From Favolaschia claudopus (Eukaryota; Basidiomycota; Agaricomycetes; Agaricales; Mycenaceae): a DNA stretch of 64,000 bases. Position 1 is the first letter of the stretch; the number at the start of each line of letters is the position of its first letter. This document shows positions 63,240 to 64,000 of this stretch, one piece after another. The position numbers were made by a program, and so were the translations under genes. Location: assembly GCA_037176885.1 (NCBI GenBank), contig JAWWNJ010000014.1, positions 620,001 through 684,000 on the forward strand. Reading direction: 5' to 3'. The notes beneath the pieces were generated by a model. The model did no database searches. It was not told where the DNA came from and saw nothing but the letters and a program-made list of their open reading frames with translations.

Positions 63240-64000
63240 CTATGAGTTGGAAATCACGGAGCGAGCATCAGAGGCGACAGAAGCCGCCAATTCGGGAAGT
63301 TCAAACCACCGACAAATATGGTTGCAGCAATGTTGTTCGGGAAAGGAGTTGAAGGCCGAGGGGACATTTCCATCCCCAAAAATCTCTGCTCCCTCACCAA
63401 TTAACCTGGGAAAGGGGAGATCAAGTTAGAAAACAGTATTGCGATGAATTAAATGTTGAACTCACGGCGAAGTCATAATCTGAGGATCCGTGAGAAGTTG
63501 CATGCTCCCTATAATTTCGATATTTGTCAGTGAATGGTGGCACCAAGAGGACTGCTGAGTCACCTTGAAGATCCGATAGATAAACAGCACCCTTCGTCTT
63601 ATAAAATTGAACATGCTGTGTGAATGCCAGAAATTCCGACAACTCGCGAGCATCTTTTCTCGTCATGTCAAGTGGGACCGCGCTCCCGTTGTTAATGAAT
63701 TTGAAGAAGCCATCCTTCGATTCGTTGATTCGCTCCTCAATGAGATAAGTACGGGAAATGCTGCATTTTAGGGTTGTTGGACCAGTGGTTTGGTCGTGAA
63801 CAATTGCGACGCCCGCGCGCACAAAGCGAATTTCGGGGATTTCGAAAGGGAGGCGCTTGGACGAGTTCTGAAGGAAATGGTAAATGAAGGAATATGTGAA
63901 GTTCATGATAGAAGTTGCCCAGAAAAGAACATTGGCTTCCATGAGAATTTTGCTGTGTTCATCAGCAGATGTTAGACGGTTCAACACCCATTTGTTTGGA
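63240..64000 (-). CDS. Alpha-kinase family protein, 5' part beyond the window
   Basis: An atypical Ser/Thr kinase domain of the MHCK/EF2K class. Exon 64000-63564 reads NRLTSADEHSKILMEANVLF, PFEIPEIRFVRAGVAIVHDQ, YLIEERINESKDGFFKFINN and ELSEFLAFTQHVQFYKTKGA. A 55-nt intron (63563-63509) joins SDLQG to SMQLLTDPQIMTSP. A 60-nt intron (63465-63406, branch-like TCTAAC) completes the Pro codon before LIGEGAEIFGDGNVPSAFNS. The chain ends with the Cys/His-containing FPEQHCCNHICRWFEL, which in this family binds zinc, and stops at 63240. All visible conserved blocks are present and in frame after splicing. The start lies beyond 64000. Alpha-kinases are strongly expanded in Agaricomycetes; the substrate is unknown. 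Confidence 0.85.

Noticed and set aside
1..64000. tRNA, rRNA, telomere repeats or riboswitches
   Set aside because: I scanned for tRNA B-box-like words, telomeric arrays and rRNA signatures and saw none. A covariance-model search would be needed to exclude a single tRNA.

Overview
This window looks like a transposon-dense chromosomal region of a filamentous basidiomycete, most likely an Agaricomycete. The evidence is: short GT-AG introns of about 48-66 nt that rejoin reading frames; fungal families (an alpha-kinase with the fungal-type C-terminus, Ulp1/C48-like proteases, a DUF6697-like protein, an F-box/LRR piece); a chromodomain-bearing Ty3/gypsy element; and basidiomycete-type LINEs. I see no bacterial operons, rRNA, tRNA, telomere or CRISPR array. 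Everything here was read by eye; no database search was possible.

Layout. 1-13.6 kb is a nest of elements: a broken Ty3/gypsy gag split by a hAT-type MITE, a copia gag behind a half-tRNA-type primer site, LTR-like repeats in inverted orientation, and one complete, apparently very young chromovirus (7138-13059) with identical-looking LTRs and a 5-bp target duplication. 13.6-24.5 kb holds fold-back repeats, two copies of an unknown gene (the second interrupted by two different DNA transposons), a LINE tail and a T5orf172-like domain. 24.5-30.6 kb holds two decayed minus-strand genes: one with two Ulp1/C48-like modules, and a DUF6697-like gene. 30.6-35.2 kb is a copia element broken by a solo LTR and three MITEs. 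35.6-40.6 kb is a DDE_3 transposase gene into which a full-length Mutator-like element (36055-39910, 9-bp duplication, long TIRs, spliced MULE/SWIM gene) has inserted. 40.8-43.5 kb has a small spliced gene of unknown function beside a gypsy pol remnant. 45.1 kb holds an isolated piece of a calcineurin A coding region. 46-56.5 kb is another field of TA-flanked MITEs, with a dead Tc1 element, an intact-looking coiled-coil gene, and a 5'-truncated LINE carrying a 36-nt poly(A) tract and a 13-bp duplication. 57.5-64 kb has copia and LINE crumbs, an F-box piece, a glutamine-rich gene and the 3' part of an alpha-kinase gene that runs off the end.

How it fits together. Many insertions can be ordered in time because each has a recognisable target duplication inside an older element. 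Host genes are few and several carry single-base frame breaks. Most of the sequence is best read as a record of successive transposition, with the chromovirus, the Mutator-like element and the LINE tail as the freshest layers.
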